Assembly: GCF_014650815.1 (NCBI RefSeq)
Contig: NZ_BMVR01000015.1
Span: 62,001-126,000 of the forward strand
Direction: 5' to 3'
DNA: 64,000 nt
Source of the DNA: Streptomyces flavofungini
Lineage (GTDB): Bacteria > Actinomycetota > Actinomycetes > Streptomycetales > Streptomycetaceae
The position numbers were made by a program, and so were the translations under genes. This document shows, one piece after another, positions 42,812 through 50,045 of this stretch. The stretch's first letter is position 1, and every line of letters begins with the position of its first letter. Under the pieces are notes generated by a model, which was not told where the DNA came from, ran no database searches, and saw only the letters and a program-made list of their open reading frames with translations.

Positions 42812-44917
42812 ATGCACGTTCCCGCCCCGTCTCCTGCCCTCGGCCTGTCCGGTGTCTCCGGCAGGCCCAAGAGATCCGACGGCGGGCAGGACGACAGCAT
42901 CCGCCTGCCCGCCCCGGCCTCCCGGCGCCCACCAGCCGGACAGGCCCCCGCGCCCGCGCCACGCCGCCCTGGTGCGCTGCCACCCGTGCACGCCTCGCTG
43001 GTCTGCGTCGCCCTGCCCGCACTGGCCGTGTCCACGGACCAAGGGCAGCTGAACGGCCGTGGGCTCGAAGGTTTCTACCGCTCGGGTCGGCGCATGCTGT
43101 CGCGCTGCCAGGTACGCGTGGCCGGACGGGAACCGGTAGCCGTGCAGGCGCGGATGCTCTCGGCCGACAGCGCCCGCTTCGTGGCCACCGTCCTGCCGTC
43201 CACCGAAGGCGGACCGGATCCGGACGTCGTCGTGGAGCGGACCCGGCATGCCGACGGCACGGAGCGGATCACGCTGCACAGCGCGGCCAGCCGCCCCCTC
43301 AGGCTGCCCGTCGAGGTGTCACTCGGTACGGACCTCGCAGAACTGGGCGCGGTCGCATCGGGCCGAGCCGGTCCGGAACTGCCGGCCAGCGTTCACGACT
43401 CCGGGATGCGCTGGTCCTCGGGGAAGGGCCACTGCGTGGTCACTGCCGTCCCAGCGCCCAAGGACGCGCTGGCCTCCGCCGGGCTGCTCCGCTGGGAGGT
43501 CCAACTGCCGCCGGGAGGAAGCCAGAGCGTGGAACTGCGTGTCCGCCCGGACGGAGCCGGGCCGGTGCGGCCGGTAGGGCACGGCGCGTCCAGCCCGCTG
43601 TCCTCGGCCCGGGCGGTCGGCGACGAGCCCGCGGTGGGGCGGCTCCTGGAGACCTCCACGGCGGATCTGCGGGCGTTGCTGCTGCGGGACCCGGCGCATC
43701 CCACCGATGTGTATGTGGCAGCCGGGGCGCCCTGGCGCTGCGGCCTCGCCCCCGCCGAGGCACTCATGGCCGCCCGGATGGCCCTGCCGCTCGGCACCAG
43801 ACTCGCTGTCGGCACCCTGCGTACCCTCGCCCGCAGCCAGATCGGCACACCGGGGCCGAGGGCAGGCATGATTCCCGGGCCGATGCGCAATGCGGGCCCC
43901 CTGCTTCCTCCAGGCTGCACTGGCGTAGAAGCCACCCTCCTGTTCCCCGCGCTCCTGGCCGAGGCCTGGCGCTGGGGGACACCGGAGGCGGACGTGGAGG
44001 AGTTGTTGCCGTCAGCGGAGCGGTGCCTGCGGTGGCTTCTCGCCGCCGTCGGCGACAGAGAGTTTCTCCAGGACCCCCACCCCGGCGGTCCTGCCCGCTG
44101 CGAGACCCAGGCCCACGCCCACCGTGCGGCGCTGCTCGGGGCCGACCTGCTCGACGCCCACGGGCGTGCGGGCGGCGCCGACCTGAGGGAGTGGGCGGGG
44201 CGGCTGCGTGCCCGGTTCCGCAAGGAGTTCTGGGCGGCGGATCGGGCGGGCGGCAGGCCCGCGGCGGCACTGCTGTCGGACGGCCGACTGGTTGCGTACC
44301 TCACCGGGAGCGCGGCCCACCTCCTGGACACCGGGCTGCTCGGGTCCGGGGCACTCGCGCCCGGCCTGCTCGACAAGGTGCAGACGGAGCAGGTCGCCAG
44401 GTTGTTCGGCGGCCCGGCCATGGACTCGGGCTGGGGGCTGCGGAGCATGGGTGTCAAGGAGGCTGCGTACAACCCGTTCGGGCACCGGAGCGGGGCGGTG
44501 CGCGTGCACGAGACGGCCGTCGCGGTCGCGGGTCTGGCCGCCGCGGGCTATGAGAAGGAGGCGGGCTCGCTGCTGCGCGGAGTGCTCGCGGCGGCCGAGA
44601 CCTTCGGTCACCGACTGCCCGAGATGTACGCGAGCGAACAACGCGCGGAAGGCGGTGCGCCGCTGCCGCACCCGGCGGCATGCCGCCCGGCGGCCATGAC
44701 CGCGGCGGCCGGGGTGCATCTCCTGACGGTGCTCGCCGGTATCCGCCCGGACGCCCCGGCGGGCACGGTGACGCTGAACCCCGTCCGCAGCGCCCCGCTG
44801 GGCGAGCTGGGCCTGACGGCGCTGCGGGTCGCGGGGGCCCCGTTCTCGGTGCGGGTGAGCAGGCTCGGGCTCGCCATGGTCGAGGAAGCGGCCGACCGGC
44901 TGCAGTTGGGGGTGTGA
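42812..44917 (+). CDS. glycogen-debranching-like protein (GDE N-terminal bis domain)
   Basis: 701 residues. After a Pro/Arg-rich start, HASLVCVALPALAVSTDQGQ and GRGLEGFYRSGRRMLSRCQV match the N-terminal domain of amylo-alpha-1,6-glucosidase-like proteins (GDE_N). The C-terminal half has an alpha/alpha-barrel pattern: APWRCGLAPAEALMAARMAL, AGMIPGPMRNAG, LFPALLAEAWRWG, SGWGLRSMGVKEAAYNPFGH and ETAVAVAGLAAAGYEKEAGS. The canonical acidic catalytic residues were not located with confidence, so activity on glycogen or trehalose-linked glucans is an inference. GAAGAGG precedes the ATG at 42812. It is alone on its strand between DUF4192 and NrtR genes. Confidence 0.75.
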   Translation: MHVPAPSPALGLSGVSGRPKRSDGGQDDSIRLPAPASRRPPAGQAPAPAPRRPGALPPVHASLVCVALPALAVSTDQGQLNGRGLEGFYRSGRRMLSRCQVRVAGREPVAVQARMLSADSARFVATVLPSTEGGPDPDVVVERTRHADGTERITLHSAASRPLRLPVEVSLGTDLAELGAVASGRAGPELPASVHDSGMRWSSGKGHCVVTAVPAPKDALASAGLLRWEVQLPPGGSQSVELRVRPDGAGPVRPVGHGASSPLSSARAVGDEPAVGRLLETSTADLRALLLRDPAHPTDVYVAAGAPWRCGLAPAEALMAARMALPLGTRLAVGTLRTLARSQIGTPGPRAGMIPGPMRNAGPLLPPGCTGVEATLLFPALLAEAWRWGTPEADVEELLPSAERCLRWLLAAVGDREFLQDPHPGGPARCETQAHAHRAALLGADLLDAHGRAGGADLREWAGRLRARFRKEFWAADRAGGRPAAALLSDGRLVAYLTGSAAHLLDTGLLGSGALAPGLLDKVQTEQVARLFGGPAMDSGWGLRSMGVKEAAYNPFGHRSGAVRVHETAVAVAGLAAAGYEKEAGSLLRGVLAAAETFGHRLPEMYASEQRAEGGAPLPHPAACRPAAMTAAAGVHLLTVLAGIRPDAPAGTVTLNPVRSAPLGELGLTALRVAGAPFSVRVSRLGLAMVEEAADRLQLGV

Positions 44918-45017
44918 GTGCGCTGGGCGGCGGCGCGGAGGGCGCGACGGGCCAACGGCGTGGATCCCGTGAATCGGGGCCGGAAGTAGATGTTGCGGGA
45001 GATGGCGTAGGAGGTGT

Positions 45018-45038
45018 TTATCGTCAGGAAGACGACTA
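45018..45038. promoter_or_regulatory. candidate NrtR operator in its own promoter
   Basis: TTATCGTC-AGGAA-GACGACTA is an imperfect 21-bp palindrome. It fills the space between a possible -35 (TGTTTA, from about 45014) and a TATGAT -10 (45037-45042). The -10 lies 6 bases before the ATG at 45049, so the mRNA may be leaderless. Occupation would block transcription. Confidence 0.5.
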
Positions 45039-45048
45039 TGATCGCGGC

Positions 45049-45810
45049 ATGTCGCCCTACGACCCGTCGGCCTTCCCGCCCTTTGCTGTCACCGTCGATC
45101 TGGTCGTGCTGACCGTGCGTCGCCATGCGCTGTGCGCGCTGGCCGTACGTCGCGGTGAGTCACCGTTCCAGGGGCGTTGGGCGCTGCCCGGCGGGTTCGT
45201 GCGGCCCGATGAGGACCTGTCGGCGGCAGCGGCACGGGAGCTGGTCGAGGAGACGGGGCTGTGCGCCCATGATCCGGACAGCCCGGTTCAAGCCAATGGG
45301 GCGCACTTGGAGCAGTTGGCGACCTACGGCGACCCGAAGCGCGATCCGCGGATGCGGGTGGTCAGCGTCGCCCACCTCGCGCTGGCCCCCGACCTGCCCG
45401 CGCCCAGGGCGGGCGGCGACGCGAACAGCGCGCGCTGGGCGCCGGTCGATGCCCTGCTCGCCCAGGGCGGGTACGGCCGCGAGGACGAGCAGGCGACGCC
45501 CCTCGCGTTCGACCATGCGCAGATCCTCTCCGACGGAGTGGAGCGCGCCCGTTCGAAGATCGAATACTCGTCCTTGGCCACGGCGTTCTGCCCACCCGAG
45601 TTCACGGTCGGTGAGCTGCGTCGGGTCTACGAAGCCGTGTGGGGCGTCGCGCTCGACCCGCGCAACTTCCATCGCAAGGTGACGGGCACGCCGGGTTTCC
45701 TCGTGCCCACGGGTGGCACGACGACCCGCCAGGGCGGCCGCCCGGCGCAGCTCTTCCGGGCGGGCGGCGCCACGCTCCTCAACCCGCCGATGTTGCGGCC
45801 GGACGTCTGA
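45049..45810 (+). CDS. NrtR-type Nudix-domain transcriptional regulator
   Basis: 253 residues. The N-terminal Nudix domain (about 10-150) contains an intact Nudix box: GGFVRPDEDLSAAAARELVE followed by ETGL. The C-terminal part (about 160-253) is a winged helix with the NrtR pattern FTVGELRRVYEAVWGVALD then PRNFHRKVTGTPGFLVPT. In other bacteria NrtR represses NAD-synthesis or related genes and is released by ADP-ribose. Because the Nudix box is complete, hydrolase activity could be retained. There is no Shine-Dalgarno before the ATG; a TATGAT box 6 bases upstream points to a leaderless transcript. Target genes in this genome are unknown; the palindrome in its own promoter suggests autoregulation. 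Confidence 0.85.
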   Translation: MSPYDPSAFPPFAVTVDLVVLTVRRHALCALAVRRGESPFQGRWALPGGFVRPDEDLSAAAARELVEETGLCAHDPDSPVQANGAHLEQLATYGDPKRDPRMRVVSVAHLALAPDLPAPRAGGDANSARWAPVDALLAQGGYGREDEQATPLAFDHAQILSDGVERARSKIEYSSLATAFCPPEFTVGELRRVYEAVWGVALDPRNFHRKVTGTPGFLVPTGGTTTRQGGRPAQLFRAGGATLLNPPMLRPDV

Positions 45811-46147
45811 GGGTGAGCCTCGAGTGCGTACCGCCATCTCGCTGGGGCGCGCCTGGTCGCCTGACAGGTGGCCCGACGTGCGGCGTGGGCCGCGCCTGCG
45901 GTGCCATGTGATCTGTGCTTGCTGCTGGCCGGGCGTCGTCGGCCGCAATCGGTGCCCTCTCCTTGACGCGATTGCTGTGCGCCACTCGGCGCTGCGGGCG
46001 CCGCGGTTGACACCCGCGGGCTCACGTCCTGAGCGAAAAGCCGGAAATGTCGCGTTATCTTGCTGCGGTACCCACGGGGTTCGTCCGTCCCCGATTCGGC
46101 GGACTCGTCCCGGCCGTCGAGCGGTCGCACATCCCGCGAGAGAAGCG
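45811..46147. other. gene-free stretch before the ABC fusion
   Basis: 337 bases. I see no supported gene, hairpin or operator; the frame of the next gene is open through it but the translation (Arg/Cys-rich) shows no homology-like features. It should contain the promoter of the ABC fusion; GAGAAGCG precedes the ATG. Confidence 0.5.
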
Positions 46148-48286
46148 ATGATCCAGGCCATCGGACTGACCAGCAAGAGCCGCAAGGAGCTCCCGCCCGC
46201 TGTCGACGACGTGTCCTTCGAGGCGCGTACGGGCCGTGTCACCGCGCTGCTCGGCGCTACCGACGCGGGCAAGACGACGGTGCTCAGGTTGATGCTCGAA
46301 CTCCAACAGGGCCGCGGGATCACCTACTTCAGAGGTCGTCCGCTGCACCGCATCGCCCATCCCTCCAGGGAGGTGGGTGTGCTGCTCGGCGAAGTCCCCG
46401 GTCATCCGTTCCGTTCGGTGCGGGGTCATGTGCGGATGCTTTGTGCCGCAGTCGGCGTGCCCGTGCTGCGCGCTGACGACGTGCTGGAGGCCGTCGGGCT
46501 TGTCAGCCTGCGCGAGCAGCGACTCGGCACCCTCTCGCGTGGCATGGACCGCAGGCTCGCGCTGGCCTGCGCGTTGCTCGCCGACCCGCACACGCTCGTC
46601 CTGGACGGTCCCGCCGATGGGCTTTCGGCCCGGGAGAGCGGCTGGTTGCACGGCTTCCTGCGGGCGCACGCGGCCCGAGGCGGCACCGTCCTGTACTCCA
46701 CCAGCGATCCCAAAGAGGCCGCGCGAACCGCCGACCGGGTCGTCACGCTCGACGCCGGGCGAATCGTCGCCGACCAGGAGGCAGGGGCGTTCGCCCGCAC
46801 GCGGCTGCGCCCCCGGGTGGCCGTGCGCACGCCCCACGCTGCCCGCCTTGCTGTCCTGCTGGCCAAGGAGGCGCGCGCACGCCGCAGGTCCGTGGAGGTG
46901 GTGGAGGAGGACGGCAACAGGCTTTCGGTGTATGGCAGCACGTGTGCGGACGTGGGCGAGACGGCGTTCCGGCACGGGATCCTCGTTCATCACCTCGCGG
47001 ACGAGATCGGGGACACGGGGGAGCTGACGGTTCCGGAGGAGGCCGCGCCGGAGCGCGCGCCCGGCGTACCTGGCGGGAGAGCCCCGCGCGCCTCGCGCGA
47101 TGAACGTGCCGTCCCGCCGGATGTCGCCCCGTCGTCCGCGATCTCGACGGATCCAGCAGCGGACGCTCAACTCCCTTTCAGCGAACGGGAGTACGTCAGA
47201 CCTGCTCAGCCGGATGCGGGGCCTGAGGATGAGCCCAAGGCGGAGCCGGGCGCAGACGTGGAGCCCACGGCGCGAGCCGAGTCGCCCGCCACCGCGCCCC
47301 GGGGCGGACTCGGCGGCGAGCCCGAACGTACCGCCGAATCCTCACTCCGGCTCATCCCTCTCCGCCCACTGGACGGAGACGAGCTGTCGCCCCCCGTAAC
47401 CGCCGCCCAGCTGGCGCCCCGGAAGCCCCAGCCTGAGCCCCAAAGCCCGCACCAACCCCCGTCCAGGCCCGCACCCTCTGCATCGCCCCTGCCGCCCCCC
47501 ATCGCCGTCCGCGCGGCCCGCGGCCCTCTGCGCCCCCTGCGCTATGAACTGTGCCGTGCCACCGGAATCGGCACCGGATACCTCACGCTGGCCGCAGTCC
47601 TCGCCGTATCCGCTCTGTTGTGTGTCTTCCTCGGCCGGACCGGACACACCGCGCAGCCCCGGCTGCTCGCGGCCTGGCCCACTGAACTTCCCTTGCCGCC
47701 CGCAGCCCTCGGGGCCGGGCTTCTCGGCGCGCTCGCCTTCGGTGAGGAGTTCCGCCACCCCGCTCTCGCCGCGGACCGAGGCACTGTTCCGCGCCGCCTT
47801 GGTCTCCTCGCCGCGAAACTCGTGGTCGCCGCGGCCACCGCTCTGCTGCTGGCTGCGCTCACCGTGGGCTGCGACGCCGCCGTACTCCATCTCGTATACG
47901 GATCGGAGGTCACGGAAGTACCCGCTGACTGGCTTTCCTTGAGCGCGAGTTGGCTGGCTTTCATGATCGGATGTGCCTGGGCGGGAGTTCTGGCCGCAGG
48001 CGTGTTCCGGTCCACCACCGCCGGGCTCGCCGCGGTCGTCGCCGTTCCGATTGTCGTCGTACCCCTCGTACAAAAGGCACTGGCGGGTCCGTCTGTGCGA
48101 TCGGCAGTCGGTCTGCCAGGGCGATTGCGGCAGCTCACGCTCGTGGAATGGCCCTTCGGAGTCGAGCGGTATCTAGCCGGGGGATTCCGGATGATGGCTC
48201 AACCCGTCGGCGCTGCACTGGCGTTGTCGGTCACCGCTCTGCTCTGCGCTTATCTACTCACCGCGACGCGAAACAGGGCTGGCTGA
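46148..48286 (+). CDS. ABC ATPase-permease fusion with degenerate catalytic site
   Basis: 712 residues. The ATPase domain (1-210) keeps Walker A GATDAGKT (36-43) and a signature-like LSRGMDRRLALACAL, but Walker B reads LVLDGPADGLS with Gly154 in place of the catalytic Glu, and the switch His is Ser186 in LYSTSDPKEA. A disordered Pro/Glu/Ala linker (about 318-455) joins it to a permease domain with about six membrane segments starting at GYLTLAAVLAVSALLCVFLG. So it is an ABC exporter-like protein that may bind but not hydrolyse ATP efficiently, perhaps a sensor or scaffold. It lies directly upstream of whiH (162-bp gap) in the same direction; I recall this neighbour as conserved in Streptomyces. 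Confidence 0.82.
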   Translation: MIQAIGLTSKSRKELPPAVDDVSFEARTGRVTALLGATDAGKTTVLRLMLELQQGRGITYFRGRPLHRIAHPSREVGVLLGEVPGHPFRSVRGHVRMLCAAVGVPVLRADDVLEAVGLVSLREQRLGTLSRGMDRRLALACALLADPHTLVLDGPADGLSARESGWLHGFLRAHAARGGTVLYSTSDPKEAARTADRVVTLDAGRIVADQEAGAFARTRLRPRVAVRTPHAARLAVLLAKEARARRRSVEVVEEDGNRLSVYGSTCADVGETAFRHGILVHHLADEIGDTGELTVPEEAAPERAPGVPGGRAPRASRDERAVPPDVAPSSAISTDPAADAQLPFSEREYVRPAQPDAGPEDEPKAEPGADVEPTARAESPATAPRGGLGGEPERTAESSLRLIPLRPLDGDELSPPVTAAQLAPRKPQPEPQSPHQPPSRPAPSASPLPPPIAVRAARGPLRPLRYELCRATGIGTGYLTLAAVLAVSALLCVFLGRTGHTAQPRLLAAWPTELPLPPAALGAGLLGALAFGEEFRHPALAADRGTVPRRLGLLAAKLVVAAATALLLAALTVGCDAAVLHLVYGSEVTEVPADWLSLSASWLAFMIGCAWAGVLAAGVFRSTTAGLAAVVAVPIVVVPLVQKALAGPSVRSAVGLPGRLRQLTLVEWPFGVERYLAGGFRMMAQPVGAALALSVTALLCAYLLTATRNRAG

Positions 48287-48348
48287 CCGCAATCTGCAGC
48301 CTTTCGTTCCCGCATTGCGCGCAAGTCTCCGGGAGGCAGCCACTTCTT

Positions 48349-48356
48349 TCCGATAA
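48349..48356 (+). promoter_or_regulatory. candidate sigma-WhiG -10 element of whiH
   Basis: TCCGATAA matches the sigma-WhiG -10 consensus GCCGATAA at 7 of 8 positions and lies about 95 bp before the whiH start. whiH is a known sigma-WhiG target in S. coelicolor. A TAAA-like -35 at the right distance was not found, so the call is partial. Confidence 0.5.
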
Positions 48357-48411
48357 CGCGTCAATTGCAGCGAGGTAAGCGATCACCCTTTCGTGTGCTT
48401 TTCACCAAAGA

Positions 48412-48434
48412 CCTCAAGGGACTTGAGGGCCAAG
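48412..48434. promoter_or_regulatory. overlapping inverted repeats upstream of whiH
   Basis: CCTCAAG-GGA-CTTGAGG (48412-48428) is a perfect 7-bp inverted repeat; its right arm also pairs with CAAG at 48431-48434 across AGGGC. Three CTTG/CAAG half-sites thus lie 15 to 37 bp before the whiH start, between the candidate -10 and the start codon. This position suits an autoregulatory operator for the GntR-type product. Confidence 0.55.
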
Positions 48435-48448
48435 CCGACAACTCATCC

Positions 48449-49339
48449 GTGAGTACCCTTGCGCACACCATGATGACCACCGCCCGCTCCGCAGACGCCG
48501 GCCTCGCCGGTCCGGCGGGCGAACTCGACCGCTACCCCTACGCGGAGGCTCCCGGCGCCGACCGCGTGGTCGCCCCCGTGTGGGACGGCGCGGACCAGGA
48601 CCTGGGCCGCGTGGGCCGACGAACCGCGGGCAACCGCGGCCGCGGCCTGCATGGCCAACTGGTCCAGCAGCTCGGCCAGATGATCGTCTCCGGTGACCTC
48701 GGAGCCGACCGGCCGCTGGTCCCGGAGGAGATCGGCCAGCGGTTCGAGGTCTCCCGTACCGTCGTCCGCGAATCACTGCGCGTACTTGAGGCCAAAGGCC
48801 TCGTCAGCGCCCGGCCCAACGTCGGCACGCGCGTCCGCCCGGTCAGCGACTGGAACCTGCTCGACCCGGACATCATCGAATGGCGGGCGTTCGGCCCGCA
48901 ACGCGACGACCAGCGGCGCGAACTCAGCGAGCTGCGCTGGACGATCGAACCCCTGGCCGCCCGTCTCGCCGCCGGGCACGGCCGCGAGGAGGTGCAGCAG
49001 CGGCTCGCCGACATGGTGGAGATCATGGGCCACGCGCTGGCTCAGGGTGACTCGATCACCTTCTCCCGCGCGGACGCCGAGTTCCACTCGCTGCTCATCC
49101 AGGTCGCGGGCAACCGCATGCTGGAGCACCTCTCCGGCATCGTCTCCGCCGCACTCCACGTCTCCGGAGGGCCCGTCACCGGCTGTGACCGCCCCACCGA
49201 GGCCTCCCTGGTGCACCACTCCCGGATCGTCGACGCCCTCGCCGCGGGTGACGGAGCCGGCGCCGAGGCCGCCATGCGGCAGCTCCTCACGGTCCACCCG
49301 GAGGTGGAGCGCGTGGTGCCCGCTCCCCGCGAGCACTGA
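48449..49339 (+). CDS. whiH: sporulation regulator WhiH (GntR/FadR family)
   Basis: 296 residues from a GTG start that gives VSTLAHTMMTTARSADAG, the N-terminus I recall for WhiH; the ribosome site is weak, and an ATG at 48470 is the alternative. A Gly/Arg-rich start is followed by a winged helix (LVQQLGQMIVSGDLGADRPL, then EIGQRFEVSRTVVRESLRVL) and a helical FCD ligand domain (TIEPLAARLAAGHG, FHSLLIQVAGNRMLEHLSG, LVHHSRIVDALAAGDG). WhiH is needed for sporulation septation in aerial hyphae; it is transcribed by sigma-WhiG and is thought to control itself and other genes in response to an unknown carboxylate-like ligand. The FCD metal-binding Asp/His residues appear retained. Confidence 0.95.
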   Translation: MSTLAHTMMTTARSADAGLAGPAGELDRYPYAEAPGADRVVAPVWDGADQDLGRVGRRTAGNRGRGLHGQLVQQLGQMIVSGDLGADRPLVPEEIGQRFEVSRTVVRESLRVLEAKGLVSARPNVGTRVRPVSDWNLLDPDIIEWRAFGPQRDDQRRELSELRWTIEPLAARLAAGHGREEVQQRLADMVEIMGHALAQGDSITFSRADAEFHSLLIQVAGNRMLEHLSGIVSAALHVSGGPVTGCDRPTEASLVHHSRIVDALAAGDGAGAEAAMRQLLTVHPEVERVVPAPREH

Positions 49340-49570
49340 CCCCTCCCGCGTCAGTACGGCAGCCCGTGCCCACCGCGCAGCATCGTTTCGCTGCTGCTCC
49401 GACACCGCCGCCCGTGCCGCCGGACTCCCGCGCTCTGTCAGGGGCAAGGGTGGGTCCGGCGGCAGCGGCGGGGGGAATGGCGCGGGGGGATCGCGGAAAG
49501 CGGGGTAGCCGATGACTCCGTAGGCGGACGGCAGGCGCGAGCGCAGGTGTCCGGGTGGCGTCACGGTCCA

Positions 49571-49710
49571 GGCCGCAGGACGCTGACCTACGAAGGGCAC
49601 CGACGTACACCGAAGAACGTCGACGTGCACGAAAGACGCTGACGTGCTCCCCAGGGATGCTGGCGGGCAACGAAGGATGTTGATGCATGCCAAGGAATGT
49701 TGATGCGGGC
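49571..49710. repeat. seven degenerate 20-bp tandem units upstream of hrdB
   Basis: Seven consecutive 20-bp units start at 49571, 49591, 49611, 49631, 49651, 49671 and 49691. Typical units are CGAAGAACGTCGACGTGCAC and CGAAGGATGTTGATGCATGC. A consensus is C-x-A-(A/G)-GGA-(C/T)-G-(C/T)-TGA-(C/T)-G. The 20-bp phase is not a multiple of three, so it is not a coding repeat, and equals about two helical turns. Confidence 0.75.
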
Positions 49711-49851
49711 ATGAGTGCGCCCAGGGAGGCGCACCCGCTGCACACCGACGTACGCATCCGACTGGATGATGGCGGAACTCTCGTCGCTTCTGACCGTATC
49801 TAGCTGCTTTTGAGTGCTTACGGGGTGTGACTCGGGCCACGTAGATTGGGC

Positions 49852-49878
49852 GTAACGCTCCTAGGAACAGCGCGATAA
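49852..49878 (+). promoter_or_regulatory. candidate ECF-type promoter of hrdB
   Basis: GTAAC (49852-49856) and CGATAA (49873-49878) are separated by 16 bp, the geometry of an ECF sigma promoter. In Streptomyces, hrdB transcription depends largely on the ECF factor ShbA, so a single strong ECF promoter is expected here. It would give a leader of about 160 bases. Confidence 0.55.
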
Positions 49879-50045
49879 CCTAAGAGGTGATAGCCGAGGA
49901 GGGAATACAGCCGTCGTTCACGGCGCTGTCCGAGCTCCACGGTCCCGCCCGCGCCGTCGGCCCAAATCCCCAGCCGTCGGTCGTCGGCTCCGGTCCACAG
50001 TGGACGGGGCCGGAAGCCGTTTTCCAACGTTCCGAGAGGTTGTTC

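Larger units (their letters stand above)
49340..50045. other. long whiH-hrdB intergenic region
   Basis: 706 bases. It contains a 7 x 20-bp degenerate repeat (49571-49710), an ECF-like promoter candidate of hrdB (49852-49878), a second weak GGAAC...GTAT pair at 49774-49799, and an untranslated leader of about 160 bases. A frame open from 49887 is in phase with hrdB but its extra 53 codons are not part of known HrdB proteins. Confidence 0.6.

Noticed and set aside
42592..44553. 653-codon alternative frame over the debranching-like gene
   Set aside because: Arg/Pro/Gly-rich translation without motifs, typical of a shifted frame; the frame from 42812 carries the conserved domain.
49571..49710. 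20-bp repeats as a CRISPR array
   Set aside because: Units are contiguous and degenerate, with no alternation of constant repeats and unique spacers, and no cas genes are present.
49887..50045. 53-codon N-terminal extension of HrdB
   Set aside because: The frame is open, but known HrdB proteins start at the SASTSRTLPPEIAE segment and a GAGAGG ribosome site lies right before the GTG at 50046.
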